Position numbers and translations under genes: made by a program
The notes under the pieces: generated by a model
Databases searched by the model: none
What the model was told of the DNA's origin: nothing
The model's input: the letters and a program-made list of their open reading frames with translations, nothing else
Shown here: in pieces, positions 22,556-30,019 of the stretch
Layout: each line of letters begins with the position of its first letter
Numbering within the stretch: position 1 is the stretch's first letter
Assembly (NCBI GenBank): GCA_902826565.1
Contig: CADEFF010000009.1
Location: forward strand, 2,923-66,321
DNA from: an uncultured Rhodospirillaceae bacterium
GTDB taxonomy: Bacteria; Pseudomonadota; Alphaproteobacteria; Dongiales; Dongiaceae
DNA length: 63,399 nt
Reading direction: 5' to 3'

Positions 22556-25117
22556 TCAGGTTCGGACGAGCGAGGCGGCGGCTTCGCCGAAATTGCGCGC
22601 GAAGGCGGCGCCGTCGAAGAGCGGCGACGCCAGCAGCCGGTCGCGCAGCCCGAGCCGCATCGCCGCCAGCCGCTCCGGATCGCCCGCGAGCGATACGGCC
22701 GCTCCGACGAAGCCGGCCGGCGCGGCATGGCTGAGATCGCCGAGCCCGGCATGGCCGAGCAGGCTGTGGCTGATGCGCTGATGGAAGGCGGGCCCGCGGA
22801 GGCTGACGACCGGCACGCCCATCCAGAGGCTGTCGATCGTGGTGATGCCGCCGGTGACCGGGAAGCTGTCGAGCGCGATATCGATGCGGTTGTAATAGGG
22901 GAAATGCGTCCTGGTATCGCGCGGCTGGCCGACGAGGTCGATGCGATCGGCCGGGATTCCGTGGCGCCCGAATTCCTGCAGCAGGTTGTGGACCAGCATC
23001 GCCGAGCGCGCTTCGGGCCGCACCAGCAGGAAGCGGGAGCCCGGCACGCGGGTCAGCACTTCCGACCACAGCGCCACGATGGTCGGGGTGATCTTGTAGG
23101 TGTTGTTGAGCGTGCCGAAGGTGACATGGCCGGCCGCGGCGAAGGGCGCCGGCCCGACCGGTTCCCCGGTCAGGGGCTGGAAGGCGATCCAGGGGCCGTC
23201 CGCCAGGCGGAGCGGCCGCTCGGTCATGAGATCGGGGAGGGTCGGATCGTTGAAGCGATCCACCATGAAATGGCCGACCGAACGGAATCCGGTGGTGAAG
23301 GGCCAGCCAAGCCAGGCGACCTGCTGCGGCGCCGGGCGATGCGCGAAGACATGCAGGCGCGAATGGGCGGTCCAGCCGTTGAGATCGAACAGCACGTCGA
23401 TCTCGTCCGACCGCACGAGTTTCGCCGTTTCGATATCGGTCATGCCGTCGATCGGCCGGAACGAATCGACCTTTGCGGCGAGCTCCTGCTGCACCGGGTC
23501 TTCCGCGGCGGGGACCGCGGAATAGCAATGCATCTCGAAGCGGTCGCGATCGAGATTGTCGAAGAGCGGCCGGATGCATTTGGCCGCCGAATGGTTGCGG
23601 AAGTCCGAGGAGACGAAGCCGAGCCGGATACGGCCCGGGCGACGGTGAACCGCCGGCGCCGGGAAACCGGCGCGCTGCAGCTTCGCCTCTTCCGCCGCGC
23701 CGATCCTGCCGGCGAGCGCCACGAGCTGCCGCAGCTCCGGCTCGTCCTCGGCCATCGCGAGGAGGGTCAGCAGCATCTGGATCAGGGTCTGCGGCTCCAT
23801 CTCCGCCGCCGCCGTCCAGATGTCGCCGAGCGTCTCGATGCCGTCGAAATCGCAGATCAGCTTCATGATCTGCAAGGTGCGCCCGTCGCAGAGCTTCGCG
23901 TCATAGCCCGGCAGGAGCTTGAAGCCGTAGGCGCGGAAGGCCGCCTCGTCGAGACGCTTCTCCTGCTGCAGCGCCAGCACGAGGTTGATGTGGGCGAGCA
24001 GATAGTTCGGATCCGCGCCGACCGCCTTCTCGTAGGCGGCGACCGCGCCGTCATAGTCGCCCAGGTTCGCGCGCAGATTGCCGAGGCCGTTATGCGCCGT
24101 CGCCAGCGCCGGATCGATCGCGATCGCCGTCTCGAACGCCGCGCGGGCCTGCTCGAAGCGGCGGGCGATCACCAGCCGGCTGCCGAGATCCTGCCAGAGC
24201 GCCGCATTTTCCGGCTGGGCCCGCAGGATCGCGCGGTAGATCGAGTCCCCCTCCTCGATCCGGCCGGTTTCCCAGAGCAGGTTCGCGAGATTGATGCCGA
24301 AGCGCCAATCCTCCGGCTTCAGCATCCAGCCATGGCGGAAATGCCGCTCTGCGGCGCCGAGGTCGCCCATCCGCGCCCTCGCATTGCCGAGGTTGCTGTG
24401 CGCCTCGGCGAGGTCCGGCGCCAGTTCCAGCACGGACGAATAGGCCGCGGCCGCCTCGTCGAACCGCCCGAGCTTCTCGAGCGCGACGCCGAGATCGTTG
24501 CGAACCGCGATATCCTGCGGATCGAGCGCGAGGAGCTCGCGGCAGGTCGCCGCCGCCAGCGCGTAATCGCCGGCGGCACCCGCATAGTCGACAAGCCGCC
24601 GGCGAAGGGCGGGGTTGGCGGGGTTGAGGGCGAGGGCGCGCCGCAGATGCAGCAGCGCATCCGCATGGCTTCCGGCGGCATGCTTCACCGCGGCGAGGTT
24701 GGCATGAACCTCCGGGCTCGCCGGCAGGCGCTTCGCCGCCTCGGCCAGCGTGGCTTCGGCTTCGCCGTGCCGGCCGAGCCCGAGCAGGGCCGCGCCCAGA
24801 TTGATGTAGCAGCTCGCATTGCCGGGGTCGGTGCGGAGCGCCTTCCGGATCATCGAGACGGCGCGCGCGCTGTCGCCCTGCTGATGGTGCAGCACGCCCA
24901 GCATGTGCAACGCGTCGCTCTGGGTGGGCCGCTCCCGCAGCACTGCCTCGTAAAGCGACGCGGCACCGGCGAGGTCGCCGCCGCGATGCCGCGCGACCGC
25001 CTCCTCGAGGCGTCGCGACAGGGTCTGGGTCAGGGGACGTTGCGGCGCTCCGGCGGCCGGAACGCGCGAAGCTGTGGACTCCGGTGCAAGCTGCCGGTGC
25101 GGTACGCCGATGGCCAT
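22556..25117 (-). CDS. TPR-SPINDLY (GT41) protein glycosyltransferase, probable flagellin O-glycosyltransferase
   Basis: 853 residues. About residues 35-430 are tandem TPRs (AASLYEAVLRERPTQSDALH, AVSMIRKALRTDPGNASCY and many more). The C-terminal half is the OGT/SPINDLY catalytic domain: IRLGFVSSDFRNHSAAKCI (His of the OGT-type motif), DVLFDLNGWTAHSRL, RPAPQQVAWLGWPFTTGF, VTFGTLNNTYKITP, and ALDSFPVTGGITTIDSLWMG with VPVVSLRGPAFHQRISHSLL. It resembles in layout FlmG of Caulobacter, which glycosylates flagellins through TPR recognition. ATG 25117 has GGAGG 4 bases upstream. Divergent from flagellin 1. Enzyme class is strong; acceptor and donor are inferred. Confidence 0.88.
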   Translation of the reverse strand: MAIGVPHRQLAPESTASRVPAAGAPQRPLTQTLSRRLEEAVARHRGGDLAGAASLYEAVLRERPTQSDALHMLGVLHHQQGDSARAVSMIRKALRTDPGNASCYINLGAALLGLGRHGEAEATLAEAAKRLPASPEVHANLAAVKHAAGSHADALLHLRRALALNPANPALRRRLVDYAGAAGDYALAAATCRELLALDPQDIAVRNDLGVALEKLGRFDEAAAAYSSVLELAPDLAEAHSNLGNARARMGDLGAAERHFRHGWMLKPEDWRFGINLANLLWETGRIEEGDSIYRAILRAQPENAALWQDLGSRLVIARRFEQARAAFETAIAIDPALATAHNGLGNLRANLGDYDGAVAAYEKAVGADPNYLLAHINLVLALQQEKRLDEAAFRAYGFKLLPGYDAKLCDGRTLQIMKLICDFDGIETLGDIWTAAAEMEPQTLIQMLLTLLAMAEDEPELRQLVALAGRIGAAEEAKLQRAGFPAPAVHRRPGRIRLGFVSSDFRNHSAAKCIRPLFDNLDRDRFEMHCYSAVPAAEDPVQQELAAKVDSFRPIDGMTDIETAKLVRSDEIDVLFDLNGWTAHSRLHVFAHRPAPQQVAWLGWPFTTGFRSVGHFMVDRFNDPTLPDLMTERPLRLADGPWIAFQPLTGEPVGPAPFAAAGHVTFGTLNNTYKITPTIVALWSEVLTRVPGSRFLLVRPEARSAMLVHNLLQEFGRHGIPADRIDLVGQPRDTRTHFPYYNRIDIALDSFPVTGGITTIDSLWMGVPVVSLRGPAFHQRISHSLLGHAGLGDLSHAAPAGFVGAAVSLAGDPERLAAMRLGLRDRLLASPLFDGAAFARNFGEAAASLVRT

Positions 25118-25153
25118 GATGCCTCCCGTCCCCACCATCCTGCCCGGATATGG

Positions 25154-25168
25154 TTGACGAGCCTTTAA
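25154..25168 (-). promoter_or_regulatory. CtrA-like box upstream of the GT41 gene
   Basis: On the minus strand TTAA-N7-TCAA, one mismatch from the CtrA consensus, about 37 bases before the GT41 start. Confidence 0.4.
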
Positions 25169-25216
25169 CGAAAATCGTTTTGAATCAGAAGGTTCTAGGG
25201 AAAGGATTGCCGGGCC

Positions 25217-25265
25217 GGGCAATTCTTGCCGGGCCCTTCCGGTCGGCGGCCGGCAAGATTTGCCG
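25217..25265. promoter_or_regulatory. Paired FlbD-like palindromes, flagellin 1
   Basis: GGGCAATTCTTGCCG at 25217-25231 and the perfect CGGCAAGATTTGCCG at 25251-25265. Centres are about 121 and 87 bases upstream of the predicted sigma-54 start, suiting enhancer-bound activation. Confidence 0.65.
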
Positions 25266-25317
25266 AAACGCTTGGCCCTGTGTCGGCAAATCCGGCGGAA
25301 ATCCGCCGCTCGCGAGC

Positions 25318-25333
25318 TTGGCATCGCATTTGC
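25318..25333 (+). promoter_or_regulatory. Sigma-54 promoter of flagellin 1
   Basis: TTGGCATCGCATTTGC, GG at 25320-25321 and GC at 25332-25333, spacing 10. Predicted start near 25345. Confidence 0.85.
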
Positions 25334-25434
25334 GTGCTTCCTCTCGCGTCGGTGTCCGCCAGGAAGGCAGATCGCCGCCACCCCGTGGCAGGAAGTCACG
25401 GGGCATCCCATGGATCCATGTAGGAGACGTCACA

Positions 25435-26607
25435 ATGTCTATGTCCATCATCTCGAACTACGCTGCCAACGTCGCCCATCGCAATTTGGGCGTCGCGGAC
25501 GGCCAGGCGACCTCTTCGCTCGCCAAGCTGTCCTCGGGCAGCCGCGTCGTGTCGGCGAAGGACGACGCCGCTTCGATGGCGATCGGCTCCCGCCTCAACA
25601 GTGCCGTGCAGGCGCTGAAGCAGGCGAGCGTCAACGCCGGCCAGGGCGTGTCGATGCTGCAGATCGCAGACGGCGCGATGGCGAAGGTCAACGACGTTCT
25701 CGTGCGCATGAAGACCCTCGCCGTGCAGGCGGGTTCGGGTCAGCTTTCGGCGACCGAGCGCGGCATGCTGAACACCGAGTACCAGGCCCTGCTGTCGGAA
25801 GTCACGCGTATCGCGGCGGCGACCGATTTCAACGGCCAGCAGCTCGTGAACGGCTCGCAGACGACCAATGGCGCGGCGATCGTGGGTGGCGCGTTTGCCG
25901 CCGCTGACGGCGTTTCCAGCATCACCGGCCGTGGCCTGACCACGGCGGCTGCCGCCAACTACACGCTGTCCTACAACTCGACCGGCTTCGCCTTCACGCT
26001 GAGCGACGGCACCACCTCCTTCACGGGCGCCATCGATTCCAGCGCGCTTTCGAGCAACAACCTGGCGACCGGCACGTCGGTCCGTCTCAGCAACTCGGCG
26101 TCCAGCGCGGATGTCGTGATTTCGCTGAACACGGCGTTCCAGTCGGCGACGACGGTGGCCGCGGCTGCGACCAACGGCGGCCTCTACTTCACCGGTTCTT
26201 CGACCACGAACCTCAGCTTCAAGGTCGGCGCCGGCACGGATGCGGCGAAGGACGTCATCGCGGTGTCGATCAGCGGCGTGAGCGCGGCCAACCTCGGCCT
26301 CACCTCGACCGACATCACCACCACGACGACGGCTGATGCGGCCTCCAGCCTCCTCAGCTCGGCGATCGACACGCTGAACACCGCTCGTTCGACGGTCGGC
26401 GCCTACCAGAACCGTCTCGAATTCGCCGCGGCGAACCTCGCCTCGACGATCGAGAACACGGAAGCGGCGCGTTCCAGCCTGCTCGACCTCGATATCGCTC
26501 AGGAGATGAGCATTTTCACCTCCAAGCAGATCCTGGTTCAGGCGGGCGTGTCGATGCTGGCCCAGGCGAACCAGATGCCGCAGAACCTGCTGCGTCTGTT
26601 CCAGTAA
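25435..26607 (+). CDS. fliC: Flagellin 1
   Basis: 390 residues. Conserved D0/D1 N-terminus: ISNYAANVAHRNLGVADGQA, SLAKLSSGSRVVSAKDDAAS and MAIGSRLNSAVQALKQASVN. The Ser/Thr/Ala-rich central region (about 130-300) offers many O-glycosylation sites. The C-terminal NRLEFAAANLASTIENTEAA with SSLLDLDIAQEMSIFTSKQI and LAQANQMPQNLLRLFQ is classical. Start 25435 follows AGGAG; longer frames are untranslated leader. It has its own sigma-54 promoter and is followed by flaG, fliD and fliS. Very similar to flagellin 2 at the ends, divergent in the middle. Confidence 0.97.
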   Translation: MSMSIISNYAANVAHRNLGVADGQATSSLAKLSSGSRVVSAKDDAASMAIGSRLNSAVQALKQASVNAGQGVSMLQIADGAMAKVNDVLVRMKTLAVQAGSGQLSATERGMLNTEYQALLSEVTRIAAATDFNGQQLVNGSQTTNGAAIVGGAFAAADGVSSITGRGLTTAAAANYTLSYNSTGFAFTLSDGTTSFTGAIDSSALSSNNLATGTSVRLSNSASSADVVISLNTAFQSATTVAAAATNGGLYFTGSSTTNLSFKVGAGTDAAKDVIAVSISGVSAANLGLTSTDITTTTTADAASSLLSSAIDTLNTARSTVGAYQNRLEFAAANLASTIENTEAARSSLLDLDIAQEMSIFTSKQILVQAGVSMLAQANQMPQNLLRLFQ

Positions 26608-26619
26608 GGCCAACGGGTA

Positions 26620-26648
26620 CGGCCGGAGGGTCCCCACACCTCCGGCCG
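26620..26648 (+). terminator. Hairpin after flagellin 1
   Basis: CGGCCGGAGG (26620-26629) pairs with CCTCCGGCCG (26639-26648), a 10-bp stem directly after the flagellin stop. There is no T-run, so it may act as a partial terminator or an mRNA 3' stabiliser before flaG. Confidence 0.55.
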
Positions 26649-26685
26649 CCACCCTCCAGGAGGCCTCTTCTAGAGGTTCAAGGCC

Positions 26686-27036
26686 ATGGACATTCGAGCC
26701 GCAACCCAGCTTCCCGCCAGCACGACGACGGTCGATCGCGCCGGGCCGCAGACGACGTCGGGAGCTCAGCTATCCCAGGACGTCGAGCGCGCCAAGCGCG
26801 CTTCCGCCCCCCGCGAGCTCGCCGATTCCATCGCGCCGGCCCCGGAAATCGAGCTTCCGGACCTGCCCTACGTCCGCGCCGAGCTGTCGGTCGATAAAGC
26901 GGCCCGCCGCGTGCATACCCGTCTTGTGGACAGCAACGACGGCACGGTCATCCGCGAATATCCGACGGAGGAGCAGCTTCGCTATCTCCGCGTCACGCGC
27001 GAGCAGATCGGCAAGCTGCTGAAGGCAGAGGCGTAG
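26686..27036 (+). CDS. flaG: FlaG-family protein
   Basis: 116 residues. The N-terminus is low-complexity (Thr/Ala/Pro). The conserved part is LSVDKAARRVHTRLVDSNDG with TVIREYPTEEQLRYLRVTRE, matching the FlaG pattern of a strand pair ending in a VIRE-x-P-x-E motif. FlaG influences filament length in other bacteria. It lies 17 bases before fliD. Family call is good; the role is not tested. Confidence 0.8.
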   Translation: MDIRAATQLPASTTTVDRAGPQTTSGAQLSQDVERAKRASAPRELADSIAPAPEIELPDLPYVRAELSVDKAARRVHTRLVDSNDGTVIREYPTEEQLRYLRVTREQIGKLLKAEA

Positions 27037-27052
27037 GGCTGAGGCACAGGTT

Positions 27053-29140
27053 ATGGCGCTCAATCTGAGCAATCTCTCGGTCGATAGCAGCGGCCGGGTG
27101 TCCTTCTCGGGCCTCGGCTCGGGCATCGATTTCAAGGCGGCGGTGGACAGCATCATCGCCGCCAAGCGCATTCCGGCCGATTCCCTCAAGGCAAGAATTA
27201 CCGCCAACGAGGACAAAATCGCCGCCTACAAGGACTTCAAGACCCTGCTCTCCGGCCTGAAGGACCGGCTGGCGGAGCTGCGCGGGGCGGTGAATTTCGG
27301 CGGCAGCGGCAATGTTTTCAGCGCGAAGCAGGCCTTCGCCTCGGCCAGCCGTGTCGACGGCCAGACCCCGTCGGCGGTCGGCAACCTCCTCGGCGTCACG
27401 GTCGCCAACGGCGCCACGCTCGGAACCCATACGATCGAGGTGCTGCGCACCGCGACGGCGCACAAGGTCGGCAGCCAGGCCTTCGGCGCGGCAACCTCGC
27501 CCCTCGGCCTCGCCGGCAGCGTGGCGCTCGGCGTCGAAGGCGGCCCGCAGGCAACCCTCACGCTCTCCGCGACCGACACGCTGCAGGACGTCCGCGACCG
27601 CATCAACAGCGCCAACACAGGCGCCAACAAGACCGGCATTTCGGCCAGCATCGTCTCGGTCGGACCGAACATCAACTATCTGGTCCTCACCCCCGAGCAG
27701 ACCGGCAAGCGGATCGAGTTCTCCGGCGAGACTGGCGGGATCCTGGCCGGGCTCGGCATCTCCGCCGACGGCGGCGTCACGCTTTCCAACGAGCTGCAGG
27801 CGCCGCAGACGGCCCAGTTCTATGCGGACGGGCTGCTCGACCCCTCGAGCTGGCGCTCGGCCGCGGTTTCCAGCCAGAGCGCGACGCTCGGCAGCCTGCT
27901 CGGCGTCCCGGCAGGCAGCAACAGCTTCGAGATCCGCGACGCCGGCGGCGCCGTGCTGCAGACGGTGAGCTACAGCGACACCGACAACCTGCAGACCCTC
28001 GCCCAGGCGATCACCGCGGGCGGCGCCGGCATCACCGCGAGCGTGGTGCAGGAAGGCACCCAGTTCCGCCTCAATATCGCGAAGGACGACGGCAGCCCGA
28101 TCGCCTTCGGCGGCGATAGCGGCAACCTGCTGACGGGCCTCGCCCTTACCAAGCAGCCGCTGCTGATCGAGCGCGACAGCAACACGGTGGACGATCTGTT
28201 CGCCGGCGTGACCCTCAGCCTCTACGGCGCCGAGGCGGGCACCAGCATCAAGCTCGAGATCGACCGCAGCCTCACCGACGTCAAGAGCGCGATCACCGGC
28301 TTCGTCGACGCCTATAACGCGATCCGCCAGTTCGTAAACGAGCAGAGCCAGGTCGACGAGAAGACCGGCCAGCGCTCGGCCGACGCCGGGCCGCTGTTCG
28401 GCTCGCGCACCCTCGCCAGCATCACCGCGGCGCTCGGCCGCATCGTCGGCAACGGCACGGACGGCGTCGACGGCGCCTTCTCGGTCCTGGCGCAGGCCGG
28501 CATCGAGCTCGTCGACAACTCCAGCCTCGACGATCCGATGCTGAAGGATACGCTGAAGATCGACGGGACCAAGCTCGACGGGGTGCTGCTCTCGAACCCC
28601 GAGGACATCCAGCGCCTGTTCGCCTTCGACTTCTCCGCCTCCGATCCCCGCATCACGCTGCTCGGCTTCTCCGGCAAGACCACCTTCGATCCCGCCGGCT
28701 ACAGCCTCAGCCTGACCCATGACGGGACCGGCGTGACAGGCGCCACCATCAACGGGCTCCCGGCCTCGGCCACCGTCAACGGCAACACCATCACCCTGAC
28801 CGACGCCACCGGCGCGGAAGGGCTGGTGCTGTTCTATTCGGGCAGCGGCGACCTTTCCGACATCCAGCTCGATTTCACCGTCGGCGCCGCGCAGCAGATG
28901 TTCTCGGAACTGGAGGACGCGCTCGACACCACCGACGGCTCGATCCAGGCCGAGCTCAATACGCTGACCGACCAGAACGACCTGAACCAGGACCGCATCG
29001 ACGAGATGCTGACCCGCCTCGACTATCAGCGGGAGCAGCTTACCCAGCGCTTCATCGTCCTGGAGACGTCGCTTTCCACGATGCAGCGCATCCTCGACGG
29101 CATCAAGCAGCAGACCGACGCCTGGTACAAGAAGGACTAG
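27053..29140 (+). CDS. fliD: Filament cap protein FliD
   Basis: 695 residues, longer than enteric FliD (about 470) because of an expanded middle. N-terminus VSFSGLGSGIDFKAAVDSII with AAYKDFKTLLSGLKDRLAEL is diagnostic. The C-terminal coiled coil NDLNQDRIDEMLTRLDYQRE with QLTQRFIVLETSLSTMQRIL and DGIKQQTDAWYKK completes the family pattern. FliD caps the growing filament and folds incoming flagellin. Located between flaG and fliS. Confidence 0.95.
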   Translation: MALNLSNLSVDSSGRVSFSGLGSGIDFKAAVDSIIAAKRIPADSLKARITANEDKIAAYKDFKTLLSGLKDRLAELRGAVNFGGSGNVFSAKQAFASASRVDGQTPSAVGNLLGVTVANGATLGTHTIEVLRTATAHKVGSQAFGAATSPLGLAGSVALGVEGGPQATLTLSATDTLQDVRDRINSANTGANKTGISASIVSVGPNINYLVLTPEQTGKRIEFSGETGGILAGLGISADGGVTLSNELQAPQTAQFYADGLLDPSSWRSAAVSSQSATLGSLLGVPAGSNSFEIRDAGGAVLQTVSYSDTDNLQTLAQAITAGGAGITASVVQEGTQFRLNIAKDDGSPIAFGGDSGNLLTGLALTKQPLLIERDSNTVDDLFAGVTLSLYGAEAGTSIKLEIDRSLTDVKSAITGFVDAYNAIRQFVNEQSQVDEKTGQRSADAGPLFGSRTLASITAALGRIVGNGTDGVDGAFSVLAQAGIELVDNSSLDDPMLKDTLKIDGTKLDGVLLSNPEDIQRLFAFDFSASDPRITLLGFSGKTTFDPAGYSLSLTHDGTGVTGATINGLPASATVNGNTITLTDATGAEGLVLFYSGSGDLSDIQLDFTVGAAQQMFSELEDALDTTDGSIQAELNTLTDQNDLNQDRIDEMLTRLDYQREQLTQRFIVLETSLSTMQRILDGIKQQTDAWYKKD

Positions 29141-29148
29141 ACGACGAC

Positions 29149-29168
29149 CGCCGGCAACCTCCGGCGGC
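29149..29168 (+). terminator. Small hairpin between fliD and fliS
   Basis: CCGCCGG and CCGGCGG arms around a short loop, 8 bases after the fliD stop. With no T-run it is more likely an intercistronic stem than a full terminator. Confidence 0.35.
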
Positions 29169-29210
29169 GAGGACACGACAGAAAAAGATTTCATTCCCGA
29201 AGGTAACATC

Positions 29211-29645
29211 ATGCAGCACACCGCCTATCTTGCCCGCGAGCTCTCGGCTGCCTCTCCGGCGAAACGGGTCGCCATGCTGCTCGATCGGGCGACGGCGTCG
29301 CTGGGCGAGGTCGGACGCGCCATCGAGCGCGGCGACATCCAGGGCCGCTGGAAGGCGAACAATCAGGCGGTGACCATCATCGAGACGCTGTGGATGACGC
29401 TCGACCTCGAGAAGGGCGGCGAGATCGCGGCCAATCTCGACCGGCTCTACAGCTTCATGCTGCAGCATCTGACGCTTGTCGATCTGAAGAACGACCCGAA
29501 ACCGGCGGCCGCGGTCGCGGCCCTGCTCGAGCCGCTGCGCCGTTCCTGGCACGAGATCGCCGCCAGGGAAGCGAAGGCCCAGCTTCAACAGCGCGCCGAC
29601 GCGAACGGTCCAACGGCGCCCCAGCCGCTCGCCCTCTCCGCCTGA
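29211..29645 (+). CDS. fliS: Flagellin chaperone FliS (copy 1)
   Basis: 144 residues, helical. Motifs: YLARELSAASPAKRVAMLLD, IERGDIQGRWKANNQAVTII, LWMTLDLEKGGEIAANLDRL and YSFMLQHLTLVDLKNDP. This is the FliS four-helix bundle that binds the flagellin C-terminus and blocks premature polymerisation. It follows fliD and precedes flagellin 2. A second, divergent FliS follows flagellin 2. Confidence 0.9.
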   Translation: MQHTAYLARELSAASPAKRVAMLLDRATASLGEVGRAIERGDIQGRWKANNQAVTIIETLWMTLDLEKGGEIAANLDRLYSFMLQHLTLVDLKNDPKPAAAVAALLEPLRRSWHEIAAREAKAQLQQRADANGPTAPQPLALSA

Positions 29646-29671
29646 CGTTTCCTCCCGTTTTCGGCGGCTGC

Positions 29672-29703
29672 AACGCCCCGCGCCGGTCCGGTCGCGGGGC
29701 GTT
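29672..29703 (+). terminator. Rho-independent terminator after fliS
   Basis: AACGCCCCGCG (29672-29682) pairs perfectly with CGCGGGGCGTT (29693-29703), followed by TTCGATTC. An 11-bp GC-rich stem ending the flagellin 1 operon. Confidence 0.8.
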
Positions 29704-29765
29704 TCGATTCCTGGCCTCCGGCGACGGCTCCGCCCGGCGGTTCCTGCCGGCCGGTCGCGAACCGG

Positions 29766-29803
29766 CGGCAGAGTTTGCCTAAGCGGCGCTGAAGAACTTG
29801 CCC
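29766..29803. promoter_or_regulatory. FlbD-like sites upstream of flagellin 2
   Basis: CGGCAGAGTTTGCCT at 29766-29780 and the weaker CTGAAGAACTTGCCC at 29789-29803, centred about 145 and 122 bases upstream of the predicted sigma-54 start. Confidence 0.5.
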
Positions 29804-29890
29804 CGCGCCTGGCGCGACCCCCGGCATGACCCGGATCGCCCGACAGGCATAACCCTTTCGCCTCAATGCTCTAACACCCTCCTGCCCGAG

Positions 29891-29906
29891 TTGGCACCGC
29901 GCTTGC
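29891..29906 (+). promoter_or_regulatory. Sigma-54 promoter of flagellin 2
   Basis: TTGGCACCGCGCTTGC, GG at 29893-29894 and GC at 29905-29906, spacing 10. Close to the RpoN consensus; predicted start near 29918. Confidence 0.88.
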
Positions 29907-30019
29907 CCTGTTACCTCGCGAAGGCATCGGGGCCTGAGCTCCGGATTGCCGATGGCGCCGCCACCCGCGACAGGGCCACTGCCCGGCGGCCGGATGCCGA
30001 CAGCGCAGGAGACGAAACG

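Larger units (their letters stand above)
25118..25434. promoter_or_regulatory. GT41/flagellin 1 divergent control region
   Basis: 317 bases. Holds a CtrA-like box TTGA-N7-TTAA (25154-25168) on the GT41 side and FlbD-like palindromes at 25217-25231 and 25251-25265. A half-site CGGCAA lies near 25284, and the sigma-54 promoter of flagellin 1 at 25318-25333. A leader of about 90 bases ends with AGGAG before ATG 25435. Confidence 0.65.
29646..30019. promoter_or_regulatory. fliS/flagellin 2 intergenic control region
   Basis: 374 bases without a gene. Holds a strong terminator (29672-29703), FlbD-like sites at 29766-29780 and (weak) 29789-29803, the sigma-54 promoter at 29891-29906, and a leader of about 100 bases before ATG 30020, which has AGGAG 9 bases upstream. 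Confidence 0.65.

Noticed and set aside
22376..25168. A 930-codon open frame on the plus strand
   Set aside because: It is antisense to the GT41 and FkbM genes, is Arg/His-rich with no family features, and reflects the high GC content.
26993..29221. A 742-codon open frame on the minus strand
   Set aside because: Antisense shadow of fliD.
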